DNA from: Alitta virens
Taxonomy: Eukaryota; Annelida; Polychaeta; Phyllodocida; Nereididae
Direction of reading: 5' to 3'
DNA length: 64,000 nucleotides
Assembly: GCA_932294295.1 (NCBI GenBank)
Contig: OW028586.1
Coordinates: 7,903,701 to 7,967,700, forward strand
Position numbers and translations under genes: made by a program. Position 1 is the stretch's first letter; each line of letters opens with the position of its first letter. The notes below the pieces were generated by a model. The model was not told the DNA's origin and ran no database searches. It saw only the letters and a program-made list of their open reading frames with translations. Positions 1 through 36,699 of this stretch are shown in pieces.

Positions 1-51
1 GAAGTTGTATATATACATATTTAAAGCAATTAAAATTTACACAATATTAAC

Positions 52-23805
<23,754 letters not shown>

Positions 23806-23808
23806 TTC

Positions 23809-23975
23809 TGGGTGTTTCTGAATGTGAAATAAACACACAATATGAAGATGTTAGAACTCCTCATGAAGCGATTAAATTATCAAAAACAGTAAATTTTCTT
23901 TCCATAAAAATCGCGAAGTTCGCTTACCGTGGTTGCTAGCAGTGTGGTTGCCAGCAGTGTTTACTCTGTATTGGA
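23809..23975 (-). promoter_or_regulatory. Probable 5' UTR exon and promoter side of the mosaic gene
   Basis: On the minus strand a good donor (CCACG then GTAAGC, exon end at 23928) lies upstream of the start codon. A possible acceptor (CATTCAG, near 23820) lies just 5' of the ATG. This suggests a non-coding first exon ending at 23928 and a short UTR intron of about 0.1 kb. A near-duplicate of about 17 bp (GCTGGCAACCACACT / GCTAGCAACCAC) sits just inside the proposed UTR exon. I see no clear TATA box, and the transcription start is not determined. Confidence 0.4.
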
Positions 23976-24563
23976 AGTATGCCATTCTGATATCTTTATT
24001 GATTTTCTTAAAATTTAATGTGTCCATTTCCCATGGTGTATTATTCACTAATTGTCATATGATACTTGTTCTGGCCAATTATAAAGGTTTATACGCAAAT
24101 GTTATGCAAATGTATAGATCATTATATTGATAACGAGAAAATTTTGCAAGTATCAGACATAATATATTGAAAGTATGTTCCTTGTACAAGGTCTGTTTAT
24201 TTTGTTGTGTCCATAGCTAGGGTGTAATCAATGTAGATAAAGAACAATTCTTTGTAAAACACACTTTTTATAGTATTTTACAACATATTCAACATTATGA
24301 AAGTGCACCATATTTTAAAACCCAATTAATCCGGAATTAAATAAATGAAGTGGAAATTTCAAAATTAGATTTTTATGATATTTGTGATCTAAATGGGAAA
24401 GTCACATTGATTCCTTTAACCGGTCAATTGATATTTCAATGAATGAATGAATGAACATGGAAGACATGCAGGTGAGGAACTTCTGAAATTTTTCAGGTAA
24501 AAAAACACGTATGAAATGCAAAGGATGATAAATCTTTATTTAAAGTCGGTTAATAGCTAACAA

Positions 24564-24626
24564 AAGAAGGAAGGAAGGAAGGAAGGAAAGAAGGAAGGAA
24601 AGAAGGAAAGAAGGAAAGAAGGAAGG
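24564..24626 (+). repeat. (GGAA)n/(GAAAGAAG)n microsatellite
   Basis: A purine-only tract of GGAA and GAAAGAAGG units upstream of the mosaic gene. Confidence 0.9.
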
Positions 24627-27600
24627 CAATCTTAAATTTTAAGTTACCATAATGTTGTAATATAAAGCAGAAACAAGCTACAACAGTGAAAATAGCACCA
24701 AGGGTGATCTTAATGGCCAGAATGGACCTTGAATCCGCCCCTGGAACATTTTTGATATTGCATCTCTTAAAACTTATTTACTGCAGCTGGTTGCATCATG
24801 GAGACAAGTACTCTTGTCTCCATGGTTGCATCATTTTAGCTGATGTGCAGGACACTATATACAATTAACCTTGAGCTCATTGACCTATGATAGTGGATTT
24901 TCACTGAAGGTTCTCTGTACTTCCACCAGATGGCTAAAACAGAAACTGAAATTCTATTGGCTGAAAAAGTTCCCGCCCTTGACTGTGATTGGCTGAAACA
25001 AAGTGCATCCAAGCAGCTGTTTTTTAGTGCATTTTAAGATTGCATTAATGTATATTTGACACTTTATCATTTAGTTGATTTTTCTTATTTTTCTGAGAAA
25101 GTTATATTTATGGAATCAGTTAGTTATTACCTACTCTGTCTGAAAAGCAAAATGAGTAATAAGAGGGGAGGAAAGACTAACGTCCTGCTGAATTCAGTGA
25201 AAAGACTCTATTAACAGTAGATCAAGAGTCACTCCAGCAAAACTAGCCAATCAACAGAGACCCAAACGTTATAAATGAGTTGACCCCGCCGTGACATGGC
25301 CTGACAACTATGCTTGACCAATGAGGTCAATCCTTCAACTCAAAAAGGGTAAAATTCCGTTGCATTGGATACAACTACCATGAACCACGAGGGTTTTGTT
25401 ATCTGGAAATTGTGTTTATGCATTAATTGAAAAAATGAAAAATTATTCTTAACAAGGTACGGTTTTCACACTCCATATGATCATACACAGTGAACGCCAC
25501 TGAACGGAGAACAAGCCCATCTGTTAGTTTGACAGCTCTGACCACGTGGACCACATGAATAAATTACAATAATACCCCAACTTTGCATGATTTGCCTGCT
25601 TGGGGTACCTTTCTTGGTGCCCATATGGCATCCATGGGGGTAAAGTGGTAAATTTGTGACATGTGTTTTAGCCCCAAGCCGTATCATCTCATCATTACGT
25701 CTCTGCAGTTGATCATCAACTGACCGTATCAGTAATGTTATATTTTAGCTATAAGTTTTACATACAAACCTCGCCATTAAGACCACTCATTTGTCTTTGT
25801 CTTTGTAGTGAGGTTGTTAAAAATAAAATAAAATACAATGGCAAGAATACATAAATACAGATAGGGGCGAATTGTGTCGAAAAGGTCAAAATATATCATA
25901 TCTGTCATGATTACCATATCATATCATATCTGTCATGATTATATCATATCACGTACACTAGATCACTTTTAATTTTGCATTAACCATATCACTTAATTGT
26001 TTAGATTGTAATGACATTTTAATGAGGTTGCCGCAATACTGAGGTCTGAGGCATTTTGTAGCTAGTGAACGCTCGGGACCATAAATCACCTTGAGTAGAG
26101 CATCGACCTAGAAATGTCAGAAGCCAAAACATTTGGGGTGGAAAGCTGCACGGTGAGTTGCTCCTCCCCTGCTTTGGGTTATTCTGCCCCAAGGCACCAA
26201 AACATTCACTTGAGTTGCTGTGAGCTGTGAGTATATATTATGCATATGGTATATTGTAACAGATGCATGTCATTTCTGTAACTTAAAATTGTAATATGTG
26301 TTTTAGTATTTAAAGCATTGCCTGACTTTTGAAGGTACTCCACGGTAGTGTACCTTGTGTTGTGCTTTTGTTAACTAGGTCACTGACCTAATTCTGGGGG
26401 GGGGGGACATAATTACCATATAGATCAAATATTTACAACAAATTCAGTTGAATTAAAAAAGAAAAAAAAGTGCTTCATTTTAGCTGCATATATAACATGC
26501 TCACAAATGCATATAAACAATTGTTTTTTTTTTGTTCTTATATTTTGTTTAACAAGGTTGTCCTGGCTTTTCCAACAAAATATATTACACTCTAAAAAAA
26601 AGAACAACCTCTTTGATCTTTTGCATATCCTCTATCATGGACGTATAACGTCCATGGTACTATACATGAACCTAAAGGAGTGGGGACAAGTTCAATAAGG
26701 ATCATCAAGTTAAATAATGATCATCAAGAATACCCTGATTATTTAAGCCCACATCCTGTGCCGGTGGCCATTATATACAAAACATCTTCAAATTGTGATA
26801 ATAATGTCAACTTCATTTTCTTTTTTGTAATGACAAATGTGTATATAGGTACCTAGCTATCATAATCCTTACAAATGAGAAAAATCATTTATGACAAGAA
26901 TAAGGCGCAAGATAACCCCTCAAATTCTTTCAAGTTACACATCATTCACCGTTATTAAGTTCATGTTATATTCAACTGTAGGCTAAATTCAATTTTAATA
27001 CACTCTTTCATGTCATACATAAACATATAAAAACAGGCTCACCCATTGCAGTTAAATTATGCAGCCAGTTCAACAAATCACATTCACTTTGGAGGCCAAG
27101 CCCCCTTGACGCTCTGATTCACATGAAAGACTTTTCTTTAGCTCCCAATTGTTGAATTGGCTGGTAAACAAGGAATACCACTTATACTGGCGATTTAAAT
27201 ACCATTGTAAATTTGACCTATGACCTCAGACAAACTATAATTCATAAAATAATAAGTATATAAAAACAAAGTGAAGCACTAAAAGAGTTGGTTTTTGTGA
27301 ATAATTTCCGTTGTATTATGGAACAGGATATTATAATAAACATAAAGTGAAAAAGTCAAGACATGTTGAAATTTGAGATACTATCATGAACTTCAAGTCT
27401 AATGTACAATGAATAACTTGTAGTTACCAAAAAATACCGTGTATATATATTGAACAAATTGAGTGAGTATAAAGTTTATAAATTTTATATCTCTCAAGTC
27501 TCAGCATTTGTTTTCCTTTTTGGCTGCACCATCCAAAACTGAAAGTGGTATTTTATCATACTTTTGCCCTAGAGTTACGTATGATATTCTAAATATGAAA

Positions 27601-27686
27601 AGTATTTTTTTTTCTTTTCTGGTAATAAAGACAGAATGCCCACTTGGTCATAATAATAAAGCATTCCTAAGGTAGAACACATTTTT

Positions 27687-27786
27687 ACCTACCTACCATC
27701 TATCCATCTATCTATCCATCTATCCATCTATCTATCAAGCTATCTATCTATCTATCTATCTATCTATATATCTATCTATCGATCTG

Positions 27787-27826
<40 letters not shown>

Positions 27827-27852
27827 ACTATCTAACTATCTATCTATCTACT
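27687..27852 (+). repeat. (ATCT)n microsatellite
   Basis: About 165 bp of ATCT/CATCTATC units with minor interruptions. Confidence 0.95.
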
Positions 27853-28159
27853 AGCCTGGTATAAAACGTGAGGTGGTCTAAATTGTATGGTAGTCTTAAG
27901 TTATGAGTTCAACTTTATGGAAACAATGTCCTATGTCAGGTTTATTTAAGTGGGCTGCCAAAACCCTCTGTCAGGCCAAATATAAACACTCGAACCAAAA
28001 TGTTTCATCTGTCCGGTGTTCTACTATAGTGTTTAGGCAGGCCCATTGTAGTGAAGTACCCTGTCTTTCACACGTCACTTCAACTTTGTCACTTCAAGTT
28101 TAAAGCTGAGTCTGATGAAGTGTGTGTTTTGAGTCTGTAGGAAGAAAGGCATTCATATT

Positions 28160-28239
28160 CAGCCAGCCAGTCAGTCAGCTAGCTATACGCCAGCCAGCCA
28201 GCCAGTCAGTCAGTCAGTCAGTCAGTCAATCAATCAGCT
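28160..28239 (+). repeat. (CAGT/CAGC)n microsatellite
   Basis: Runs of CAGCCAGC and CAGTCAGT tetranucleotides. The open frame across it (rich in Ser-Gln-Pro) is an artefact of the repeat. Confidence 0.9.
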
Positions 28240-28899
28240 ATACGTACATCAATTCAGTTACTCAGCCATTCAGTTTAACAATATTCCATCCAATTATACT
28301 GTCAGTAATTGCACATAAAGCCAATCAGTCAGTAAGTCATGAAATAGATTAGGTCATCTTTCACTACTCCTTAATGGAGTCAGCCAGACACTCACAGTTT
28401 GAACTACAATTGTCACTAGGAAGAGGTCAGTATATTAAATAAACATATGATAAATGGTCTCAGTCTATCAAAATACTGTAAATTAAGGTAGTTGTTGGAT
28501 TCACAATGATGATTAATCTGTGGCTGGATATTTTCTAAGAACACAAAAGCTATTCCACCTTAAATATCTCTATTTAAATCACTTTAAATTTGGATGCCAA
28601 ATACATAAAGGGATATTATTGGCGGGGGGGGGGGGAGGTTAAAACCTTTCTAAATTCCTGACCTTCTGGCCAAGTGCTTTCTTGTGGAGTTTTCCTTAGT
28701 CACAAAACAAGTCAAGCAAGTCTGAAGTGTAGCTCTTAGATTAGAAAAAAAATAACATGAAGTTGAGTTTGATGTAAGTATTCTTCTACAGGGCAGTCAA
28801 GAGGAGGTTCACAATTATGGTTAAGTGGATTTTCCATCTCTTATTTAGAAGCTATGAAGGCCTTGTTATGAGAAATTTATGTAGCTATGAAATGTTATG

Positions 28900-29250
28900 T
28901 TAAAAGTGAAGTTTGTCTATCAAAATTACTATTTTCTAAAACTTCATCAAATGATTGAAAATCTCCTTATTTGATCAGGGCACACTAAATATGTGTAAGC
29001 TAATAAATCTATCAGGCATTAATTACAAAAAATGTAATGATACATTAAAAGAAATCAAGACCAAAACATGGAAATACAATGGAAATGGCATCATCACCAA
29101 TTGTTGAGTATTGTGACATCATCACTTGGTCTGTTTACATATATATATTGAGGCTCTGGATGGTAGGTAATCAGTATTAGGAAGACAATGAAGTGAATGC
29201 CATGCCATAGATTTTGGTCACTGTCATGTTGAGTGACAATCCAGCTTTAA
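28900..29250. mobile_element. TTAAAGCTGGA-end inverted-repeat element, copy 3
   Basis: Ends with TGACAATCCAGCTTTAA and shares most of its length with 5555-5892. The left end (TTAAAAGTGAAGTTTGTC) has diverged. Located in the intergenic stretch upstream of the glutaminase exons. Confidence 0.6.
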
Positions 29251-30173
29251 TTTCGTCACTTGCCAGTTATATAATGTTGAATAACGAGGTAACCTCATCC
29301 ATGTATGTTCTCGGTATGGAGTAATTAAGAGTGTGCATCGATCAGAACCGTGTTGGCCACTGGGTTCAATGTCTTAACCATCATTACCACCCTTGCCACA
29401 AGGAGGCCAAGGACTTCAAGGTCAAATTTATATGTTACATAAGATGTAAATTGATGAAAGCTTTCAAAAAGGTCATTGGTTGGATGTATCATAGGCCTGT
29501 TTATTTCGGTAACCGTAGGTCTTAATTGTGTGGCTAAAAGTCTAATTATCTTGAGCTGACTGAACTCATCCAGTATCACTGCATCAGTGCAGCCTCATTG
29601 AAAGATGCTAGAAATATGATTGTCATCACATGTTTTATGTCATATAATTACAAATTTTGTATTTCTAATTATCTATCCAGGCATCAACAACGATACCAAC
29701 CATGAAGAAGTCGGTGACCATCGCAGCTGGCCATGAAGGGGAGAAGAAAGGCTTGGGAAAATTAAGAAGGATTCCATCAACATTGCAAGTCTTTAGCAAA
29801 ATTAAGTCGTTTTTAAGATGGAAAAGTGAACCATGATGGAATGTAGTCATTCAAATTCTTATCCTGTTTTCAATGATTCAAGATAATTTTTCAAGGCTAC
29901 TTTGAAACTAAAGTATTCATGAGATGGCATAGTAAGAACATTACAGGATGGAGCTTTGGTTGAAATTTTCCTTCCAAATTTCAATGATGGTGAGCTTGAA
30001 TGCTGAATAGGGATTGAGGCCAAACGTGAAATATATTTTTTCATAGTTCCTCATAATTTAATGGCATCCATCATGGTCCAAACTGTTCCGGCAATGCCAT
30101 ATTAGCCAGCCTAGTGGAATGCTGGAAAACAGTTGAATATATTTATAATACCCAATTTGCATATGCCTTTCAG

Positions 30174-33100
30174 AATGCTTCATCTGGAAGCCATTTCCAA
30201 ACCAACAGATGCTGACGATGTTCTCTTTGACATGCTATCTGACGATGGTGCCACTGTGTCACTCCGTCGATTCTGGGGAGTAAGTCCCATCAAATTTCTC
30301 TGTGACTATGGATATTAATATATGAAAATTATTGAGCTCTTCATGAGCTATTAACCTTCAATAAGTACCATTGTTGAAGGTGTACCCATAATCATTGTCA
30401 GACATAGCTATTTTAGAACTGCAATGCGTTGGTAATCTCCATTATATCTATACAGAAGAAATATGTTTGCCAAATGGTTTTACAGCAAGAATGAAATGTA
30501 CAACTTTAGAATATAGAACATAATTTTATTGCACTTGCGTTTTGTGTTTGCCCATTTTATAACAGAAAAGCAGTTTGTGATTCGTTGTGACAGACATTCC
30601 ATGTTAACTACACTTTTAGTGTCTCAAGCCCTTCTTTGACTATAGATTTAATTGTCATGCCTTTATCTTCGAAACAAGGCTATCAACTGCACAGGCATCC
30701 AGGAATCAGACCCACGCCTGAAGGAAATGAGGCAACACTTCTTGGAGAAACAAATCGAGATGGGATACTCCGCAGATGCCGAGGCTGACATCAAACTGGA
30801 CAAGGAGACCTTCTCCCAGTATGTCAAATAACAGCGCTCGTATACTACTAGAATATATTACAACCACAATATCGAGAAAAATGCCCTAATCAACGGGTAA
30901 ATGTGATAAGGTGTAGACTCCAAGCGAACTTTCTAAATGCACCATATGTCCACCCATGACCGACCTTTGGCAATATAGCAACTAAGTTTTAGTGACCAAC
31001 AGTTCTAAATTGGCAATATAAGAATCTGCCTACCCAACTTCGATGATTATCAATCACTTATATTTTAAGTTATTTTGCTAACGCACAGACATGGACATTT
31101 CTCTGTCAATCAATCTATCATTATATCTATCAATTTTTTCTTTTCTTTTTTTCTTTTGTTTTTCTTCAGGTGCATCATGGATAACATCACTATGTTGCTG
31201 AAAATCTTCAAGAAAGATCTAGTCATCCCAGAGTTTACAGAATTCACTGATGTCATCGATGAAATATTTGAGAAGGTCCAAAACATCCAGGGAGGAAAGG
31301 TAAGATGCTATCCGAGTCGTATAAACTGGCTTTTGATTCCCTAATTGTTAAATACTCAACATGTATGATTATAAAATGAAATGTAAATTCTCTAAAGTTC
31401 TGACAGTCTATTTCTATTTGGTAAAGAAAAACATCGCAATGAATACATTATATATATATAATAGGCCTATATAAAAAGACGCGGAGTGCATTCAATGGCA
31501 ATCCATATTGTTGTTGTTGACATCCGACAAAATTAATTGTCTAGTCTCAAGGATCATATACCCCCATCATCACAATAATTATAATCACTATTTTACAATG
31601 AGCTATATTTTATACCACATGTCAATAAAATAACTTGCATTTTATTTCAGACATCTTCTTTCATACCAGCTCTGAAAAATGCTGATCCAAATAAATGGGC
31701 AGTCTCCATTTGCACCATTGATGGCCAGATGTAATGCTTTGTCCACTTTTACGAGTTTGTATGTAATGTGTAATTGTGGGATGCATCAATATTTCTCTAA
31801 TTATTTCCATCGCTAAATTTTGTAGGTATTCACTGGGAGACTGCACCAGTCGCTTCACTATGCAAGAACTGTGCAAACCATTCAATTACGCCAAGGCAGC
31901 CTCCGAGAGGCCCAAGGATGTCCACAAATATGTCGGACAGGAACCGAGTGGTCGTGGATCCAATGCTCTTAGTTTGGACACCAAGAGTGAGTATTTTCTA
32001 TGGACATTTAATAAAACATTTTTTAAATATGGGGTACAACATTTAATCATGACCGATTCCATGTACACATTTGATTAAAATAGTAAAAAATGTTCGTCAG
32101 GCTGTTGTGTCCTAACGCTTTAATCCGGACTGAATACAACAGATATCAGTTAGGCAGTCACTTCGCTTTTATTCCAATATGGCGTTCCACACAAAATTGT
32201 GACGTCATGCCAACTTGAGCATGACACACAGCCCTGAAAGAAAACTATATTATAATATATATTTTTCTAATTACTTGAATTTCAGACAGACCACACAACC
32301 CAATGATCAACACTGGTGGCATCATTGTATCTTCTATGTTAGGCGAAGGAAAACAGACTGCTGACAGATTTGACAGTGTAAGCAAACTAAAGCTAAACAT
32401 CATACATAATGACAATTTTGTGGCATCTTTTTTCTTGGAAGGTTAGAATATATGATATATCCATTAGATGAAATAAAAATGCAATAATTTCATGTTCTAT
32501 GAGATTTCAGATTTATGATACATACAAGATGGCTGCTGGAGCGAACCAGAGCGAGATGTACGTTGGTTTCAACAACCCAGCTTACTTGAGCGCAAGACAG
32601 AAAGCTGACCGAGATTATGCCTTGGCTTACTTCATGAGAGAGAATGGGGTAAGATTCAGTATGTATACACTGTACAAAAATATATTATATATTGAAAAAA
32701 AATGCTGAAATACCAACCTTCAACATGAGGTGTTACAGGAAATACTTTAACAATAATATGTGTCAAGAAATTTGTTTAAATTTTGAGCAACATCTACATC
32801 AAACATACTGTACCTAAATTCCGCAAGCACCATACAAGTATAAGAATGTATTTTTGAAGGAAAAGTATCCTTATATAGACAATTTAATTTAGATTTTACA
32901 CAAATTTTAGCTTTGTTGTAACATTATTGTTGTTCCGTACTTCCCCACTGATTTTTACTTTTTTTCTAGTGCTTTCCAGAAAAGGTTAAACGTGATTTGG
33001 AGAAGAATGTGGAATTCTATCTTCAAGTAAGCACCATACAGAATATCATTAATTTATTTATCAATTCAGTGTCAAAGTAAACCAAATGTCACAACGTATG

Positions 33101-36100
33101 CATCGTTTCAGCTGTGTTCCACAGAGGTCAACACGGAGTCTGCGTCTGTCATGGCTGCCACTCTTGCGAATGGCGGATATTGTCCAATCACAGGCTACCG
33201 TGTATTCCAGAGTGAGGCTGTGAGGAACACCCTTAGTCTTATGTATGCTTGTGGAATGTATGATCATTCCGGCCAGTTTTCATTTGAGGTGAGACTTAAT
33301 CGTTTTTGTTTGTGCATAACATGTTAATTTTACTGGTATGACTAACTCAGTGTTCCAGCTAGGATTTGAAATGGGCACAAGGATATTAGGCACCTAAACA
33401 GACTAAACAGGGGCATCTAGGGCGCCCAGCTAGTTGAAAAGCCAACAAAACAGTGCTCACAAAACAGGCATGGCGCAATGGGCAAGGGCACGGGCATCGT
33501 GCAACAGGCGTCGGGCATGGCGCCAAGCCATGCTCAAATGGCCTAGCTGGAACACTGACTAACTTATATGAGGTATTGCATGGTCTAGCTGTTGAGTTGT
33601 CGAGTCAAAATCAGCTCAATCATTATACTTTCTATTACTATATCCTGACCAAGTTGCTAACCAACATATGTGAAAAATTAATATAACATGCTGGCCAGCT
33701 AAGAACTGAGAAGTGGAAATGTGTCAAATAAATTAACAATTTTGAAGTGATTCAAACATGAAATGTTAATTTTGTTCACAGTATCCAATGTGCTTCTGGG
33801 TAAACCATACATTTAATGAAATATCAAATGTTTTCTTCAAAGGTTGGTCTACCAGCTAAGTCTGGCAAATCAGGAGCAGTGATGTTGGTCATTCCAAATG
33901 TGATGGGAATTTGCGTCTGGAGTCCCCCCGTTGACGATATGGGCAACAGTGTGAAAGGGGTCAAGTTCTATGAGGTAAGAATTCTGCATTTAATCTAACT
34001 CCTCAGTGGTCTTACTGGCATTGAGCGAAATTAAGATTTGATACCGTCTGATTGATGAGGCCAAAAGCTTGGGACTATGAAAATGTTTTTTAAACTATTA
34101 CAGCAGTTATGTATATATGGGGCTACATAAGAAATACATCAACTGAAGTTTATCTCTCCTTTGTAAGGAGTTTATCAGTTAATTAATTAAAATTAAAACG
34201 ACTAAAGGTTCATACATAATGCAGTGATTAAACTTTAATGAATCTTATTGTTGGAAGTATGTAGTTAGTTATATAATGTTTAACAACAAGGTAAGGTTAT
34301 TAACATCTGTGCTAGGCCCAGGGACAGCTAGAAAGGCATGACTGGAGTGTGCATTGCACAGAGCCCTGTGTTGACCCAGGACTTTCAGGGGGTTGTTGGA
34401 TATCGCTGTACCTTATTTATGGAAATAAGTAGATAATAAACATTTTATCTGAGCACTTGGCCATAGTACATGTAGTCAATTGTTGTAATGACTAGTCCTC
34501 TGGGATGAACTATTCTTGTGTGCAACTTTCCTGGACTCTAACATTGAGCTAAAGAGCAGCTGTCCACTAGCCAAGTGCTAGCAGGTGAGGTAGTTGTGTA
34601 CCGAGATCGTAATCCTATATCCCCAATGAACACCTGAGGTTTTGACCACTCCTAGTCAACAACCTCACCCCACGAACGGGACTCGAACCAACTACTCTAC
34701 ACATGAGGCCAGAGGGGACTGGATTCTACATCATCTTGTGTGCAACTTTCCTGCACTCTAACATTGAGCTAAAGAGCAGCTGCCCACCAGCCAAGTGCTA
34801 ACACGCGAGGTAGTTGTGTACCGAGATCGTAATACTATACTTTTCTTGAATGTAATAAATTTCACTTTCAGGCACTTGTGAACCATTTCAATTTCCACAA
34901 CTATGACAATCTGAAGCACCACAGTAGCCAGAAGGCAGATCCTCGGGAAAAGAAATCAAGGAAGACCAAGCACAGTCTCAAGAAATACATTGTCCATGTT
35001 CTCTTTGGTGCAGCCGATGGGGACATAAGCACCCTTCGCAGGTATGTGTATTTACTGTGATTTCTAGGACTATTAACATTTATTTCAAATGTTTTTGTAT
35101 TGAAAATTTAAGTATACACAAGTAAATTAAGTATCAATGTTGTTTCACCACCCACAGTCAAGATCTGAGCTGTGATTAAGTGTGATTTAGTGCAATGTCT
35201 TATGACCAAAAACTCGCTTCGAGATTCATATTATACATGGAACAGAGTAGTATGGCATTTCCATTAATATTCTTCAAATTAATAGGATTTCCAAGAGTCA
35301 GACCATCAGACAATCAAGTTAAACAATATCAGTTACACAATATAGGCAAGAACTTGCCTTGTCTATCTGTCTATCTGTCTAGCTGTCTATCTGTCTGTCT
35401 GTCTGTCTGTCTGTCGGTCAGTCTGTCTGTCGTTCTGTCTGTCTGTCTATCTGTCTATCTGTCTGCAAGAATGGTTTGCATTGGCTGTCCATCGCATATG
35501 TAACAGAAGCTACTTTCTATTATAATGTTTCACAACAATACATTACAGACCTTGAATAATATGTTGTAGACAAAGGATAAACATTATTTTGACCCCTTGA
35601 ACACCCTGTTGGTAATTGCCTTAGTTTCATATGACCAAAACGAATGCCAGATACATCAAGTCCAATGTCCGAATGTTTAATAGTTACTACAGTCCGAAAC
35701 TGTCCAAAAACTGCATTGTGAGATACTAATGACTAAATTTTGATGAAGTCAGAGTGTAAACTTTAAAACAGCAATGTATCGAGGTTGGACATAATCCTGT
35801 ATTAATTGAATATTATTGCAGGTTCATCCTTGAAGGTATGGACATGAACCACGCCGATTACGATGGCAGGACTGCCCTCCACCTTGCGGCTGCTCATGGT
35901 CATCTGGAGGTGGTCAAGCTGCTCCTGGAGAAATGCAAGGTCAACCCTCACCCTAGAGACAGGTAAATGTCAATAGTAACATCGTAATTAGGTGTTGCAT
36001 TGTATTTTATTTCAGTGGAGGAGCAAAGAATTTGACAGTGTGGATTAGTTTATAAAGACCCTTTATCCTTAATTAATACAATGATGTCACTTTAGATTTG

Positions 36101-36527
36101 GTGATGTTTAAAGAATTACTTTGTCACATAGTCTGGATTATATGCAATATCTAAAGGCAAGTAATCTTACATAAATCTGTCATTGCTCTTTGTGCTCCCT
36201 TATGAGCAAGTTCATACTTAAATATTGTGATTATGTGATATGTATCACAAGATGGACAATAGCACTAGATAAGCACTGGGCTAATCAATATAACCAATTT
36301 AAAGAACAATACATGCCTAGTGCCAGTCATACGTTGCCATAATCTTTGCCATCTGAATACACCTGATTATCATCATGATAATGCCCAATGCCAAATAAGG
36401 AAATTAATGCAATTACAGTTGTGATTTTTGTTTCAGATGGGATGGTACCCCTATGGACGATGCCAAGAAATATGGAAGACAAGATGTTGCTAATTACCTC
36501 CAAAAATATGCCAAGCCCGCGGCCTAA
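30174..36527 (+). CDS. Glutaminase-family protein with ankyrin repeats, catalytic residues altered (5' end unresolved)
   Basis: Thirteen exons: 30174-30279, 30679-30818, 31170-31299, 31651-31730, 31826-31986, 32286-32377, 32511-32648, 32970-33026, 33112-33288, 33843-33974, 34872-35041, 35822-35962 and 36437-36527 (TAA). Counting from the ATG at 30175 gives 537 residues; human GLS has 669. That ATG lies one base after an acceptor, so an upstream exon with the true N-terminus is likely, and no mitochondrial transit peptide is seen. The beta-lactamase-like glutaminase core is residues 120-400 and ankyrin repeats are 450-535 ([19 protein letters not shown]). By remembered human numbering, Lys289, Asn335, Tyr414 and Tyr466 are kept (K169, N214, Y299, Y351). 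Ser286 is E166, Tyr249 is F129, Glu381 is A264, Asn388 is D271 and Val484 is K369. Glutamine hydrolysis is therefore unlikely. Splicing and frame are intact, which argues against a pseudogene. Kept symbol-free because it may be a paralogue of GLS. Confidence 0.92.
33348..33557. mobile_element. hAT-like MITE in a glutaminase intron
   Basis: The ends are CAGTGTTCCAGCTAG and its complement CTAGCTGGAACACTG. ACTAACT flanks both sides (33341-33347 and 33558-33564), giving a 7-bp exact duplication, or 8 bp with one mismatch, as for hAT elements. The interior is GC-rich with GGGCA repeats. Non-coding. Confidence 0.8.
34500..34845 (-). mobile_element. tRNA-derived SINE with a partly duplicated body in a glutaminase intron
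   Basis: Two copies of a body of about 105 bp (TTGTGTGCAACTTTCCTG, ACATTGAGCTAAAGAGCAGC, CCAAGTGCTA, GTAGTTGTGTACCGAGATCG) at about 34514 and 34736 flank a central segment. On the minus strand that segment carries a B box, GGTTCGAGTCCCG (34677-34690). It is a different SINE family from that at 21960. A related body piece (CACTAGCCAAGCACTAG) is at 8398. Confidence 0.6.
35345..35466 (+). repeat. Palindrome plus (CTGT/CTAT)n microsatellite
   Basis: GGCAAGAACTTGCC at 35345-35358 is followed directly by about 105 bp of GTCT-type repeats. The same palindrome-microsatellite pair occurs at 21143-21252 behind a SINE, so this is probably a retroposon tail. It lies in a glutaminase intron. Confidence 0.85.
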
Positions 36528-36661
36528 TTAAGCCCTGAGAAACTAAATATATTGAAAGGCCTAGGAGGCAGATATACAAATAATACTCCTTTTCTATGTT
36601 AGATCACAGAACATATTTATGGCTTCAAATCAGATCATGTTGTGCGGTGATGACGCCTGTC

Positions 36662-36667
36662 AATAAA
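36662..36667 (+). promoter_or_regulatory. Candidate polyadenylation signal for the glutaminase gene
   Basis: AATAAA lies 135 bp after the stop codon. The next 1.6 kb is A/T-rich with no gene, so a longer 3' UTR is possible. Confidence 0.5.
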
Positions 36668-36699
36668 CTGGTCTGCGCATGCGCGGCAGAAGCACCACC

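Larger units (their letters stand above)
24000..28120. other. Intergenic region with no supported gene
   Basis: Between the mosaic gene promoter and the glutaminase exons I find no supported exon. Contents are the GGAA tract at 24564, a SINE fragment at 25600-25735 (TAAAGTGGTAAATTTGTGAC, CCGTATCATCTCATCATTACG), a duplicated ATATCATATCTGTCATGATTA at about 25890-25950, and the ATCT tract at 27687. The glutaminase 5' exon(s) may lie here or in 28120-30173 but were not recognised. Confidence 0.5.

Noticed and set aside
26116..26154. Possible first exon ATGTCAGAAGCC... ending at a GTGAGT donor, as the glutaminase start
   Set aside because: It would end in phase 0, but the first recognised glutaminase exon needs phase 2. 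No transit peptide features are seen.
29683..29780. Possible glutaminase exon after the acceptor at about 29682 (ASTTIPTMKKSVTIAAG...)
   Set aside because: An open frame follows a fair acceptor, but there is no good donor giving the required phase 2 and no similarity to glutaminase that I recognise.
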